A stretch of DNA of 64,000 nt, from assembly GCF_003852315.1 (NCBI RefSeq), contig NZ_CP027762.1, forward strand, positions 6,119,501-6,183,500, given 5' to 3'. Position numbers and translations under genes: made by a program. Source of the DNA: Pseudomonas sp. LBUM920 (lineage in GTDB: Bacteria; Pseudomonadota; Gammaproteobacteria; Pseudomonadales; Pseudomonadaceae). Under the pieces are notes generated by a model that saw nothing but the letters and a program-made list of their open reading frames with translations, made no database searches and was not told where the DNA came from. This document shows, one piece after another, positions 1-9,023 of this stretch; position 1 is the stretch's first letter; every line of letters begins with the position of its first letter.

Positions 1-34
1 CACTTTTTTGACCGTATTCCACGCTAATGGCTTG

Positions 35-760
35 TCAGTCGACCTTCTCAAACTTCAGATCCCAAACGCCATGCCCCAACCGCTCGCCGCGGCGCTCGAA
101 CTTGGTGATCGGACGCTCAGCCGGGCGTGGCACGCATTTGCCGTCCTCGGCCAGGTTGCGATAGCCAGGGGCGACGTTCATCACTTCCAGCATGTACTCG
201 GCGTACGGTTCCCAGTCGGTCGCCATGTGCAGGATGCCACCGACTTTAAGCTTGCTGCGCACCAGCTCCGCGAACGAAGCCTGGACGATGCGACGCTTGT
301 GGTGACGGGCTTTGTGCCACGGGTCCGGGAAGAACAGCATCAGGCGATCGAGGCTGTTGTCGGCGATGCAGCGGTTGAGCACTTCAATCGCGTCGCAGTC
401 ATAGACCCGCAGGTTAGTCAGGCCTTGGGTCAGCACGCCGTTGAGCAACGCGCCGACACCCGGACGGTGTACTTCCACACCGATGAAGTCCTGCTCCGGC
501 GAGGCCGCGGCCATTTCCAGCAAGGAGTGACCCATGCCGAAACCGATTTCCAGGGAACGCGGGGCCGAACGGCCAAACACCTGGTCGTAGTCCACTGGCG
601 CGTCGGCCAATGGCAAAACGAACAGCGGCGTGCCCTGCTCCAGGCCCTTTTGCTGGCCTTCGGTCATACGGCCCGCGCGCATCACAAAGCTCTTGATGCG
701 GCGGTGCTTGGACTCGTCGCCCTCTTCCACGGTGTTCGGCGTTTCGTTTGATTCAGTCAT
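35..760 (-). CDS. trmB: tRNA (guanine-N7-)-methyltransferase TrmB
   Basis: Makes m7G46 in the variable loop of tRNAs using S-adenosylmethionine, in the cytoplasm. About 241 residues, the family's usual length. The SAM-binding motif LEIGFGMGHS lies near residues 70-80, and the TrmB signature PDPWHKARHHKRR near 145-158. The frame extends one codon upstream to a TTG, but the ATG at 760 is the better start. It lies 9 bases downstream of thiG on the same strand, so it is probably the last gene of a DUF423-thiS-thiG-trmB run. The 34 bases beyond its stop hold nothing I recognise. Confidence 0.95.
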   Translation of the reverse strand: MTESNETPNTVEEGDESKHRRIKSFVMRAGRMTEGQQKGLEQGTPLFVLPLADAPVDYDQVFGRSAPRSLEIGFGMGHSLLEMAAASPEQDFIGVEVHRPGVGALLNGVLTQGLTNLRVYDCDAIEVLNRCIADNSLDRLMLFFPDPWHKARHHKRRIVQASFAELVRSKLKVGGILHMATDWEPYAEYMLEVMNVAPGYRNLAEDGKCVPRPAERPITKFERRGERLGHGVWDLKFEKVD

Positions 761-769
761 CAATAGCTC

Positions 770-1564
770 TTACTTGATCAGACCATCCAGCGGCGAAGAG
801 GCGCTGGCATAGAGTTTTTTCGGCATACGGCCGGCGAGGTAGGCCAGGCGGCCCGCGACGATCGCGTGGTTCATGGCTTCAGCCATCATGATCGGCTGCT
901 GGGCATGAGCGATGGCCGAGTTCATCAGCACCGCATCGCAACCCAGCTCCATGGCAATGGTGGCGTCGGAGGCAGTGCCTACGCCCGCGTCCACCAGTAC
1001 CGGAATCTTGGCTTCTTCGAGGATGATCTGCAGGTTGTACGGGTTGCAGATACCCAGGCCGGAACCGATCAGACCGGCCAGTGGCATCACGGCAATGCAG
1101 CCGATTTCTGCCAGTTGGCGGGCAATGATCGGGTCATCGCTGGTGTAAACCATCACGTCGAAGCCTTCCTTGACCAGCGTTTCGGCGGCCTTCAGGGTTT
1201 CGATCACGTTGGGGAACAGGGTTTTCTGGTCGGCCAGCACTTCCAGCTTCACCAGGTTGTGGCCGTCGAGCAGCTCACGGGCCAGGCGGCAGGTGCGCAC
1301 GGCTTCGATCGCGTCGTAGCAACCGGCGGTGTTCGGCAGGAAGGTGTAGCGGTCCGGCGACAGCACTTCGAGCAGGTTCGGCTCGCCCTCGATCTGCCCG
1401 AGGTTGGTGCGGCGCACGGCGAAGGTAACGATCTCGGCGCCCGAGGCTTCGATGGCCAGGCGGGTTTCTTCCATGTCGCGGTACTTGCCGGTGCCGACCA
1501 GCAGACGGGACTGGTAGGTACGACCGGCCAGAACGAAGGGCTTGTCGCTACGAACGATGCTCAT
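770..1564 (-). CDS. thiG: thiazole synthase ThiG
   Basis: Forms the thiazole phosphate ring of thiamine from deoxyxylulose 5-phosphate, dehydroglycine and the thiocarboxylate on ThiS. The 264-residue protein is full length and collinear with the family. It contains the conserved stretch VKLEVLADQKTLFPN, which should carry the Schiff-base lysine region, and the phosphate-binding glycine segments GLIGSGLGICNP and VDAGVGTASDA. It follows thiS by 65 bases on the same strand, the usual pairing of sulfur carrier and synthase. I saw no TPP riboswitch upstream of this run. Confidence 0.96.
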   Translation of the reverse strand: MSIVRSDKPFVLAGRTYQSRLLVGTGKYRDMEETRLAIEASGAEIVTFAVRRTNLGQIEGEPNLLEVLSPDRYTFLPNTAGCYDAIEAVRTCRLARELLDGHNLVKLEVLADQKTLFPNVIETLKAAETLVKEGFDVMVYTSDDPIIARQLAEIGCIAVMPLAGLIGSGLGICNPYNLQIILEEAKIPVLVDAGVGTASDATIAMELGCDAVLMNSAIAHAQQPIMMAEAMNHAIVAGRLAYLAGRMPKKLYASASSPLDGLIK

Positions 1565-1629
1565 GGGAAATCCTCGAGGTGGGATGAGGTTCTGCAGAAT
1601 GCGGGTTGGCGCGCTGGCGCGCCGGGCGA

Positions 1630-1830
1630 CTAACCGCCGCCGATGGCATGGACCACTTCGACCTGATCACCTTCGGTGAGCGCGGTCTCGGCGTGCAGGC
1701 TACGCGGGACGATATCCAGGTTGAGCTCCACTGCGACGCGACGCCCGGTCAAGTCCAGACGGGTCAGCAGGGCCGCAACGGTTTCACCGTCGGGCAGTTC
1801 AAAGGATTCGCCGTTCAACTGAATGCGCAT
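1630..1830 (-). CDS. thiS: sulfur carrier protein ThiS
   Basis: Small ubiquitin-like sulfur carrier whose C-terminal glycine is adenylated and thiocarboxylated to supply sulfur to ThiG. The 66-residue protein ends in HAIGGG, with the required C-terminal Gly-Gly. The start is the ATG at 1830 (MRIQLNGESFEL). The open frame continues 31 codons upstream into non-family sequence that overlaps the end of the DUF423 gene, so the longer form is rejected. It sits directly upstream of thiG. Confidence 0.95.
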   Translation of the reverse strand: MRIQLNGESFELPDGETVAALLTRLDLTGRRVAVELNLDIVPRSLHAETALTEGDQVEVVHAIGGG

Positions 1831-1901
1831 GCCACGGGCCGCCATCGTTTTTAGGGGCCAGCATTCTAGCCCGATTGGCGTTGTCGGCCCAAGCCCCTCG
1901 G

Positions 1902-2279
1902 TCAGATGACCTGCAGGCGCCATGCGGTGAGGCCGAGAAAGAACCAGCCCAACAGGAATGCCAGCCCACCAAACGGCGTAATGATGCCGAGCTTGCTGAT
2001 GCCGGTCAGTGTCAGTGCATACAAGCTGCCGGAAAACAGCAGGATACCGACGGTAAACGAGATGCCCGCCCAGCTGACCAGCCGGCCAGGAATGTGCGCG
2101 GCCAGCAGCGCCACGCCGAACAGCGCCAGGGCGTGCACCAGTTGGTACGTCACGCCGGTATGGAAGATCGCCAGGTACTCGGCGCTCAAGCGGTTTTTCA
2201 GGGCATGAGCAGCAAAAGCGCCGAGGGCAACGCCGGTGAAGCCGAAAAAGGCAGCCAGCATCAGAAAGCTACGCAGCAT
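1902..2279 (-). CDS. DUF423 family small inner-membrane protein (YgdD-like)
   Basis: A 125-residue protein, almost entirely hydrophobic, with about four predicted membrane helices. Its N-terminus (MLRSFLMLAAFFGFTGVALG) and the segment GAFAAHALK match the DUF423 family, which includes E. coli YgdD. No biochemical function is established for the family. It stands upstream of thiS on the same strand, divergent from mtgA. In P. aeruginosa the same neighbour is found from memory, so the position looks conserved. Function is unknown. Confidence 0.85.
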   Translation of the reverse strand: MLRSFLMLAAFFGFTGVALGAFAAHALKNRLSAEYLAIFHTGVTYQLVHALALFGVALLAAHIPGRLVSWAGISFTVGILLFSGSLYALTLTGISKLGIITPFGGLAFLLGWFFLGLTAWRLQVI

Positions 2280-2314
2280 GAGGAACTCCAGTCAGACTCA
2301 AAGGGCCGGGTCTG

Positions 2315-2320
2315 TATAAT
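2315..2320 (+). promoter_or_regulatory. candidate -10 element of the mtgA promoter
   Basis: A perfect TATAAT hexamer lies 34 bases upstream of the mtgA ATG, in the gap between the divergent DUF423 gene and mtgA. The -35 partner is weak (TCAGAC about 17 bases upstream), so the call rests mainly on the -10 match and the position. Confidence 0.5.
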
Positions 2321-2353
2321 GGCCCGCTCAACGGGTTCGGCCAAGCCATCTCT

Positions 2354-3076
2354 ATGCTGCGTCTCCTCTTCAAGCGTTTTCTCAAAGTCGTGAAATGGTT
2401 TGCCATCGGCAGTGTGCTGCTGGTGTTGCTGTTTCGTGTCGTGCCGCCACCGTTCACCGCATTGATGGTGGAGCGCAAGGTCGAATCCTGGGTCGACGGC
2501 GAGCCGATTGACCTGCAACGCACGTGGGTGGCGTGGGACGAGATCTCCGACGACCTCAAAGTGGCGGTGATGGCCGGTGAAGACCAGCGCTTCCCGCAGC
2601 ATTGGGGCTTTGATTTTAACGCGATTCAAGCGGCGCTGCTGCACAACGAACGCGGCGGTTCGATTCGCGGCGCCAGCACCCTGAGCCAGCAAGTGTCGAA
2701 AAACCTGTTTCTGTGGACCGGCCGCAGTTACCTGCGCAAAGGCCTGGAGGCCTGGTTTACCGGGTTGATCGAGGTGTTCTGGCCCAAGCAACGGATTCTT
2801 GAGGTGTACCTCAACAGCGTCGAATGGGATGAAGGTGTGTTCGGCGCCGAAGCGGCGGCTCGGCATCACTTTGGCGTGAGTGCCAAAGGGCTTTCCCGTC
2901 AGCAGGCCAGTTACCTGGCGGCGGTGTTGCCGAACCCACGGGTATGGAGCGCCAGCCATCCAACCGCCTATGTGGCGCGACGGGCTGCCTGGATTCGCCA
3001 GCAGATGAGCCAGTTGGGGGGCGATAGTTATCTGGTCGAACTGAACAATTCGCGCAAGGCACCCTGGTCCGACTGA
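2354..3076 (+). CDS. mtgA: monofunctional biosynthetic peptidoglycan transglycosylase
   Basis: Polymerises lipid II into glycan strands at the periplasmic face of the inner membrane and lacks a transpeptidase domain. The 240-residue length is typical. An N-terminal membrane anchor spans about residues 13-32. The GT51 core follows, with the catalytic-glutamate motif GEDQRFPQHWGFD and the second family motif RGASTLSQQVSKNLFLW. A third conserved block, EVYLNSVEWDEGVFGAEAAA, completes the fold. It is a single gene, divergent from DUF423 and convergent with rpoH across a REPIN. Confidence 0.96.
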   Translation: MLRLLFKRFLKVVKWFAIGSVLLVLLFRVVPPPFTALMVERKVESWVDGEPIDLQRTWVAWDEISDDLKVAVMAGEDQRFPQHWGFDFNAIQAALLHNERGGSIRGASTLSQQVSKNLFLWTGRSYLRKGLEAWFTGLIEVFWPKQRILEVYLNSVEWDEGVFGAEAAARHHFGVSAKGLSRQQASYLAAVLPNPRVWSASHPTAYVARRAAWIRQQMSQLGGDSYLVELNNSRKAPWSD

Positions 3077-3103
3077 TACCCACTGACGCAACACAAAAAC
3101 AAA

Positions 3104-3193
3104 TGTGGGAGCGTGCTTGCTCGCGAATACGGTGGTTCAGTCAACATTTGCGATGACTGACACTGCGCTTTCGCGAGCAAGCCCGTTCCCACA
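3104..3193. repeat. REPIN (outer-arm REP pair) between mtgA and rpoH
   Basis: Two inverted REP arms of the TGTGGGAGCG-TGCTTGCTCGCGA type face each other, about 90 bp end to end, with a non-conserved centre. The arms differ at a couple of bases. It fills the convergent mtgA/rpoH gap and could fold into a long hairpin on either transcript. Confidence 0.9.
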
Positions 3194-3222
3194 TTCGATC
3201 GTGGTATTTCCGAAACCAGCGT

Positions 3223-4077
3223 TTAGGCGGCGATGGACAGTTTCAGCTTGTTCATCGCGCTTTTCTCAAGCTGACGAATCCGCTCGGCCGACACGTTGTA
3301 CTTCTGCGCCAAGTCGTGCAGCGTGGCTTTTTCTTCTGCCAGCCAGCGCTGGTAGAGGATGTCACGGCTGCGGTCGTCCAACACTTCCAGCGCTTCGTGC
3401 AGGTTGTGGTTGGAGTTGTCGCTCCAGTCCGCATCTTCCAGTTGACGCGCCGGGTCGTACCGGTGGTCTTCCAGGTAGTTGGCCGGCGACTGGAAGGCGC
3501 TGTCGTCGTCCGCTTCGGCGGCCGGGTCGAATGCCATGTCATGGCCGGTCAGGCGGCTTTCCATCTCGCGCACTTCACGCGGCTCTACACCGAGGCTTTC
3601 GGCCACACGGTGGACTTCCTCGTTGTTCAGCCACGCCAGGCGTTTCTTCTGGCTGCGCAGGTTGAAGAACAGCTTGCGCTGGGCTTTGGTGGTCGCGACT
3701 TTCACAATGCGCCAGTTGCGCAGGATGAACTCGTGAATTTCCGCCTTGATCCAGTGCACAGCAAACGACACCAGACGCACACCCATTTCAGGGTTGAAGC
3801 GTTTTACAGCCTTCATCAGGCCGACGTTGCCTTCCTGAATCAGGTCAGCCTGGGCCAGACCGTAGCCGCTATAGCTACGGGCGATATGTACGACAAAACG
3901 CAGGTGGGCGAGCACCATCTGCCGAGCCGCCCCCAAATCCTGCTCATAGTAGAGACTCTCGGCCAGTTCACGCTCCTGCTCGGGCGTCAGCAATGGAATG
4001 CTGTTGACCGTGTGCACATAGGCCTCCAGGTTCGCACCCGGGACCAGAGCATAAGCAGGTTGCAAAGAAGTGGTCAT
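3223..4077 (-). CDS. rpoH: heat-shock sigma factor RpoH (sigma-32)
   Basis: Alternative sigma factor that directs RNA polymerase to heat-shock promoters. The 284-residue protein starts at the ATG at 4077 (MTTSLQPAYALVPG), preceded by a GGAGG ribosome site; the longer frame adds 24 unrelated residues. Region 2 is clear (AQADLIQEGNVGLMKAVKRF), the diagnostic RpoH box QRKLFFNLR follows, and region 4 near the C-terminus has the helix-turn-helix TLHDLAQKYNVSAERIRQLE. It lies 128 bases downstream of ftsX on the same strand, as in E. coli and P. aeruginosa. That gap is long enough for its own promoter, but I could not fix one confidently. Confidence 0.97.
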   Translation of the reverse strand: MTTSLQPAYALVPGANLEAYVHTVNSIPLLTPEQERELAESLYYEQDLGAARQMVLAHLRFVVHIARSYSGYGLAQADLIQEGNVGLMKAVKRFNPEMGVRLVSFAVHWIKAEIHEFILRNWRIVKVATTKAQRKLFFNLRSQKKRLAWLNNEEVHRVAESLGVEPREVREMESRLTGHDMAFDPAAEADDDSAFQSPANYLEDHRYDPARQLEDADWSDNSNHNLHEALEVLDDRSRDILYQRWLAEEKATLHDLAQKYNVSAERIRQLEKSAMNKLKLSIAA

Positions 4078-4205
4078 ACGAAAAAACCTCCGACTCACAT
4101 AACTCGTGCAGTTCAGCACTGCGAAAATTGACCGGGAACCGTAGGACAAGTTCCCTAACCACTGATACGGTCAATACAAACGAAACCACATTAATCTGAC
4201 ATTAA

Positions 4206-5228
4206 CTACTTCGGCGCCAGCTCACGTAAGTGACGAGCGACCGCAATCCACGCACCGATATACCCCAACAATACCGCGCCAAGCAAGAGTGACAGCCCAT
4301 CGGCAACCGGCACGCCGGCCAGGGCAAAATCGCTGCCGTACAAGCCGGCAAGCCCGACTACCGCGTCGTTCAGCCAGTCAAGGCCAAAAGCCAGCACGCC
4401 CCAGGACAAAATCCCGGCACCAAAGCCATAAAGCGCGCCCATGTACAGAAAAGGACGACGCACATAGCTGTCCGTGCCGCCGACCAGTTTAATCACTTCT
4501 ATCTCGGTGCGACGGTTTTCAATATGAAGACGAATGGTATTACCTATCACCAAAAGTAATGCAGACACCAACAACACCGTCAGGCCGAACACAAAGCGGT
4601 CGCCCAGCTTGAGAATCGCGGCAAGACGCTCTACCCAGACTAGATCAAGTTGCGCCTGTTGTACCTTCGGCATCTCTGCGAGTTTTTGTCGCAGGGCCTC
4701 CAGCGCCGGCTTGTCGACTTCATTTGGCGTTACCAACACCACGCCCGGCAGCGGGTTCTGCGGCAACTCTTTGAGCGCCTCACCCAGGCCGGATTGCTGC
4801 TGGAACTCCTCAAGCGCCTGGTCGCGACTGATGTACTCGGCGTCCGCCACACCCGGCAGGTTCTTGATGTCATCACGCAAGTTCTCGCCATCTTTGGCGC
4901 TGGCGTCGAGGTTCAGGTACAGCGAAATCTGCGCCGCACGCTGCCAGGAACCACCCAGGCGCTCGACATTATTAAGAAGCAGCGACAAACCCATCGGCAG
5001 GCTCAGTGCCACGGCCATCACCAGGCAGGTGAAAAAGCTGCCAATGGGTTGCTTGCCCAGGCGGCGCAGGCTGTCGAGCAGGCTGGCGCGATGGCTTTCG
5101 ATCCAGGCGCGCAGCAGCGTGCCGAAGTCCGGACCGTCGTCCTCGTCGCGTTTTTTCTTCTGCGGCTGCGGGTCGGCGGCTTTAGGCGCCACACGCTCGG
5201 ATACTTTAGGGCTGCGTGTTGCACTCAT
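4206..5228 (-). CDS. ftsX: cell-division ABC-transporter-like permease FtsX
   Basis: Inner-membrane partner of FtsE that couples septal ring assembly to activation of peptidoglycan hydrolases. The 340-residue protein has a charged N-terminal cytoplasmic tail, a first membrane helix near residues 66-90, a periplasmic loop domain, and three C-terminal helices, the standard FtsX topology. Its start codon overlaps the ftsE stop in an ATGA arrangement, indicating translational coupling. Confidence 0.95.
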   Translation of the reverse strand: MSATRSPKVSERVAPKAADPQPQKKKRDEDDGPDFGTLLRAWIESHRASLLDSLRRLGKQPIGSFFTCLVMAVALSLPMGLSLLLNNVERLGGSWQRAAQISLYLNLDASAKDGENLRDDIKNLPGVADAEYISRDQALEEFQQQSGLGEALKELPQNPLPGVVLVTPNEVDKPALEALRQKLAEMPKVQQAQLDLVWVERLAAILKLGDRFVFGLTVLLVSALLLVIGNTIRLHIENRRTEIEVIKLVGGTDSYVRRPFLYMGALYGFGAGILSWGVLAFGLDWLNDAVVGLAGLYGSDFALAGVPVADGLSLLLGAVLLGYIGAWIAVARHLRELAPK

Positions 5229-5896
5229 ACGCCGGCCTCCCCATCACCAATCAGGCGGCCGCGTTGCAGGGTCAGCATGCGGTGGCGCATGCGCGCAATC
5301 AGCGCCAGGTCGTGACTGGCGATCAGCACGCTGGTGCCCAGGCGATTGATATCTTCGAATACGCCCATGATCTCGGCCGCCAGGCGCGGGTCGAGGTTAC
5401 CGGTAGGTTCGTCCGCCAGCAGCAAGGCCGGGCGGTGAACAATCGCGCGGGCGATGCCGACGCGCTGTTGCTGGCCGGTGGACAAATCGCCCGGATACAG
5501 GTCTGTCTTGTCCGACAGCGCCACACGCTCCAGGGCCGAGTCCACCCGCTTGACGATCTCGGCCTTGGACAGCCCGAGAATCTGCAACGGCAGCGCAATG
5601 TTGTTGAACACGGTGCGATCAAACAGCAACTGGTGATTCTGGAACACCACGCCAATCTGACGGCGCAGGAACGGAATCTGTGCATTGCTGATGGTGGCCA
5701 GATCCTGGCCCGCCAGCAGCAACTTGCCGGTGGTCGGGCGTTCCATGGCCAGCAGCAGCCGCAACAGCGTACTTTTGCCCGCGCCCGAATGACCAGTTAC
5801 AAACAAGAATTCGCCACGACGCACTCGAAAGCTCAGCTCATGCAAGCCCACATGCCCGTTGGCGTAGCGTTTACCGACCTGTTCGAATCGAATCAT
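5225..5896 (-). CDS. ftsE: cell-division ATP-binding protein FtsE
   Basis: ATPase of the FtsEX complex at the division septum. The 223-residue protein has the Walker A motif GHSGAGKST near residue 35, the signature LSTGQQQRVGIARA, and Walker B LLLADEPTGNLD. It overlaps ftsY by four bases upstream and ftsX by four bases downstream, so the three genes are one translationally coupled operon. Confidence 0.97.
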   Translation of the reverse strand: MIRFEQVGKRYANGHVGLHELSFRVRRGEFLFVTGHSGAGKSTLLRLLLAMERPTTGKLLLAGQDLATISNAQIPFLRRQIGVVFQNHQLLFDRTVFNNIALPLQILGLSKAEIVKRVDSALERVALSDKTDLYPGDLSTGQQQRVGIARAIVHRPALLLADEPTGNLDPRLAAEIMGVFEDINRLGTSVLIASHDLALIARMRHRMLTLQRGRLIGDGEAGV

Positions 5897-7329
5897 GAAC
5901 GCTCCCGCTCGGCGAAAAGTGCCTGTACAAAGGGTTCGGCTTCAAAGGTGCGCAGGTCGTCGATACCTTCACCGACGCCGATGTAACGAATCGGCAACCC
6001 GAACTGTTTGGCCAGGGCGAAGATCACGCCGCCCTTGGCCGTGCCGTCGAGCTTAGTCAATGCCAGGCCGGTGAGTTGCACCGTCTGGTTGAATTGTTTG
6101 GCCTGGCTGATGGCGTTCTGGCCGGTGCCGGCGTCAAGCACCAGCAACACTTCGTGCGGCGCGTCGGCGTCGAGCTTGCTGATGACGCGGCGGACCTTTT
6201 TCAACTCTTCCATCAAGTTGTCTTTGGTGTGCAGACGACCGGCGGTATCGGCAATCAATACGTCGATGTTACGGGCCTTGGCGGCTTGCACGGCGTCGAA
6301 GATGACGGACGCGGAGTCGGCGCCGGTGTGCTGGGCGATGACCGGAATCTTGTTGCGCTCACCCCACACCTGCAGCTGCTCCACGGCTGCGGCGCGGAAG
6401 GTGTCGCCGGCGGCGAGCATGACTTTCTTGCCTTCCGACTGCAGCTTCTTGGCCAGCTTGCCAATGGTGGTGGTTTTACCGGCGCCGTTGACACCGACGA
6501 CCAGGATCACGAACGGCTTGTTCGGCGTGATCACCAGCGGCGCTTCCACGGGTTTGAGCATCGCGGCCAGTTCAGCCTGCAGCGATTTGTAGAGCGCGTC
6601 GGCGTCGGTCAGTTGTTTGCGCGCAACCTTCTGCGTCAGGCTCTGGATGATCACCGCAGTGGCTTCGACGCCCACGTCGGCGGTCAGCAGACGGGTTTCG
6701 ATGTCTTCCAGCAGCTCGTCATCGATGACCTTTTTGCCCAGGAACAGACTGGCCATGCCTTCGCCGATGCTGGCGCTGGTCTTGCTCAGACCTTGCTTGA
6801 GGCGGGCAAAGAAGCCGGTTTTGCTGGTTTCAGCGGCAGCGGCGACCGGCTCCGGGGCAGCGGGCGGCTCGATCACGGCAGGCGCGGCAACGACGACAGG
6901 CGCGGGCGCTGGCGCGGGCTCAACAACTGCTGGCGCAGGCGTTTCGATGACAGGTGACGACTCGACCACAACGGCCACCGGCTCGACCGCGAGCGGAATC
7001 GGCGGCGTCACGTGCTCAGCCTGCACATCCTCGACCAGTGCCACAGGTTCTTCGGCAACCGGCAGCTCAAGCCACGGCTTGTGTTCAGGCTCAGGTTCCG
7101 GCACCTCCTCAACCACCGGCTGCAACACCGGCTCGGCCATCGGCAACACCACCGGTGCCGGGATTTCAGCAACCGGTTCGGCGTCAACTATAGGTTCGGG
7201 AATCGGCTCAGGCTGAACCTGTGGCTGTTCGACGACGGTTTCCTGCGGCTTTTTGCGCAGCCATCCGAACAGGCCTTTTTTCTCGCCAGCCGCAGCTGGG
7301 TTCTTCTTGTCGTCGTTGGAACCAAACAT
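5893..7329 (-). CDS. ftsY: signal recognition particle receptor FtsY
   Basis: GTPase that docks SRP-ribosome complexes at the inner membrane for co-translational membrane insertion. The 478 residues divide into a variable acidic, Pro/Glu/Val-rich A domain (about 1-165), a helical N domain, and the GTPase G domain. G1 is GVNGAGKTTTIGK at about 279-291, followed by DTAGR and TKLDGTAKGG. The A domain is unusually rich in PEP/VEP repeats, typical of pseudomonads. First gene of ftsYEX. Confidence 0.97.
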   Translation of the reverse strand: MFGSNDDKKNPAAAGEKKGLFGWLRKKPQETVVEQPQVQPEPIPEPIVDAEPVAEIPAPVVLPMAEPVLQPVVEEVPEPEPEHKPWLELPVAEEPVALVEDVQAEHVTPPIPLAVEPVAVVVESSPVIETPAPAVVEPAPAPAPVVVAAPAVIEPPAAPEPVAAAAETSKTGFFARLKQGLSKTSASIGEGMASLFLGKKVIDDELLEDIETRLLTADVGVEATAVIIQSLTQKVARKQLTDADALYKSLQAELAAMLKPVEAPLVITPNKPFVILVVGVNGAGKTTTIGKLAKKLQSEGKKVMLAAGDTFRAAAVEQLQVWGERNKIPVIAQHTGADSASVIFDAVQAAKARNIDVLIADTAGRLHTKDNLMEELKKVRRVISKLDADAPHEVLLVLDAGTGQNAISQAKQFNQTVQLTGLALTKLDGTAKGGVIFALAKQFGLPIRYIGVGEGIDDLRTFEAEPFVQALFAERERS

Positions 7330-7667
7330 GGAGGACGGCTATCTCAAAGTAGCGATGCGCCAGGGCGCCTCGGTAAATAAATTCGATGCAGAACAGACTG
7401 CTTTAACGCTCGCTTGTTCATGCGCAACATTCTGCAAGGCGTAAATAAAGGCCTCAACAAATCGTTTCAATAAAGGACTGAAGCGACAAAATCGGCGAAA
7501 AGTGGAAGATCATCGGGGAAAACCACCCTCTATTCCAACATTTCTACGACTGGATCCGGGACAAGATGGCCGCCGCAGTGGCCGTCCCTAAATCGGATCA
7601 GTATCCTAGCACCTCCTCGCCCGCCGACGCTAAGACCAAGCGGGCAGCCCAACAGGTTTAAAAACGA
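7330..7667. other. 338-bp gap between ftsY and the M16 operon, with a start-less 59-codon open frame
   Basis: This divergent gap must hold promoters for ftsY and the M16 peptidase operon; I could not place either with confidence. On the plus strand, 7482-7661 is open for 59 codons and ends in TAA just before the peptidase start. It translates to a plausible amphipathic peptide (DKIGEKWKIIGENHPLFQHF at its start), but an in-frame TGA lies one codon upstream of it and there is no ATG until 7566. It may be a gene remnant, a small protein with an unusual start, or chance. Confidence 0.4.
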
Positions 7668-9023
7668 ATGAATGCTCTAGCCCGCCGCGCTGCAGGCCTG
7701 CTGCTCAGCACAGTTTGTCTGCCCCTTTCAGCCTTGGCTGCCGACCCACAACCCACCCACGAATTCACCCTGGATAACGGCCTCAAAGTGGTCGTGCGCG
7801 AAGATCATCGCGCGCCGGTAGTGGTTTCACAGGTTTGGTACAAGGTTGGTTCGAGCTATGAAACACCCGGCCAGACCGGGTTGTCCCACGCCCTGGAACA
7901 CATGATGTTCAAGGGCAGCGCCAAGGTCGGCCCCGGCGAAGCCTCGCTGATCCTGCGCGACCTGGGCGCCGAAGAAAACGCCTTCACCAGCGACGACTAC
8001 ACCGCCTACTACCAAGTGCTGGCCCGTGACCGCCTGGGCGTCGCGTTCGAGTTGGAAGCCGACCGCATGGCCAGCCTGCGCCTGCCGGCCGACGAGTTCA
8101 GCCGCGAGATCGAGGTGATCAAGGAAGAGCGCCGCCTGCGCACCGACGATAACCCGATGTCCAAGGCCTACGAGCGCTTCAAGGCCATGGCCTACCCGGC
8201 CAGCGGCTACCACACGCCGACCATCGGCTGGATGGCCGACCTTGAGCGCATGAAAGTCGAAGAGCTGCGTCACTGGTATCAGTCCTGGTATGTGCCGAAC
8301 AACGCCACGCTGGTAGTGGTCGGTGATGTGACCCCGGATGAGGTCAAGAACCTTGCCCAGCGTTATTTCGGCCCTATCCCCAAGCGTGATGTGCCGCCCG
8401 CGAAAATCCCGCTGGAACTCGCCGAACCCGGCGAACGCCTGCTGACGATGCACGTGCAGACCCAACTGCCGAGCGTGATCCTGGGCTTCAACGTGCCGGG
8501 CCTGGCCACCGCCGAAGACAAGCGCTCGGTACAAGCCCTGCGTCTGCTCTCGGCGCTGCTCGACGGCGGCTATAGCGCGCGTATCTCGGAGCAACTGGAG
8601 CGCGGTGAAGAGCTGGTATCTGCCGCCTCGACCAGCTACGACGCCTACACCCGGGGTGACAGTCTGTTCACCCTGACGGCCACGCCGAACCAGCAGAAGA
8701 AAAAGACCGTTGCCCAAGCCGAAGCCGGCCTGTGGCGCCTGCTGGATGAGCTGAAAGCCAAGCCGCCGACCACCGAAGAACTGGAGCGTATCCGCGCTCA
8801 AGTGATTGCCGGCGTGGTCTATCAACGTGACTCCATCACCAGCCAGGCAACGGCTATCGGCTCCCTGGAAACCGTCGGCCTGTCCTGGAAACTGATGGAC
8901 ACCGAACTGGCCGACCTGCAAAGCGTGACGCCGGAAGATATCCAGAAAGCCGCACGCACTTATTTCACCCGCGAGCGTTTGAGCGTCGCCCATGTTTTGC
9001 CTGAGGAGACCGCTCATGAGTGA
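7668..9023 (+). CDS. M16 family zinc metallopeptidase, catalytic subunit
   Basis: Predicted exported zinc peptidase of the pitrilysin/insulinase clan. The 451-residue protein starts with a signal peptide (about residues 1-25, ending ALAA). The inverted zinc motif is HALEH at residues 74-78, with the further conserved acidic segment EADRMASLRLP downstream. Its stop lies within the first codons of the next gene (8-base overlap), and the next gene encodes a related protein without the zinc site. The pair therefore looks like an active/inactive heterodimer of the kind known in this family. Substrate is unknown. Confidence 0.9.
   Translation: MNALARRAAGLLLSTVCLPLSALAADPQPTHEFTLDNGLKVVVREDHRAPVVVSQVWYKVGSSYETPGQTGLSHALEHMMFKGSAKVGPGEASLILRDLGAEENAFTSDDYTAYYQVLARDRLGVAFELEADRMASLRLPADEFSREIEVIKEERRLRTDDNPMSKAYERFKAMAYPASGYHTPTIGWMADLERMKVEELRHWYQSWYVPNNATLVVVGDVTPDEVKNLAQRYFGPIPKRDVPPAKIPLELAEPGERLLTMHVQTQLPSVILGFNVPGLATAEDKRSVQALRLLSALLDGGYSARISEQLERGEELVSAASTSYDAYTRGDSLFTLTATPNQQKKKTVAQAEAGLWRLLDELKAKPPTTEELERIRAQVIAGVVYQRDSITSQATAIGSLETVGLSWKLMDTELADLQSVTPEDIQKAARTYFTRERLSVAHVLPEETAHE

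Noticed and set aside
1564..2353. TPP riboswitch upstream of thiS/thiG.
   Set aside because: I looked for the conserved thi-box pattern on the minus strand upstream of thiS and the DUF423 gene and saw none.
3105..3665. Plus-strand frame of 186 codons opposite rpoH.
   Set aside because: Starts in the REPIN, is rich in Arg, Ser, Pro and Cys, and lies opposite well-supported rpoH.
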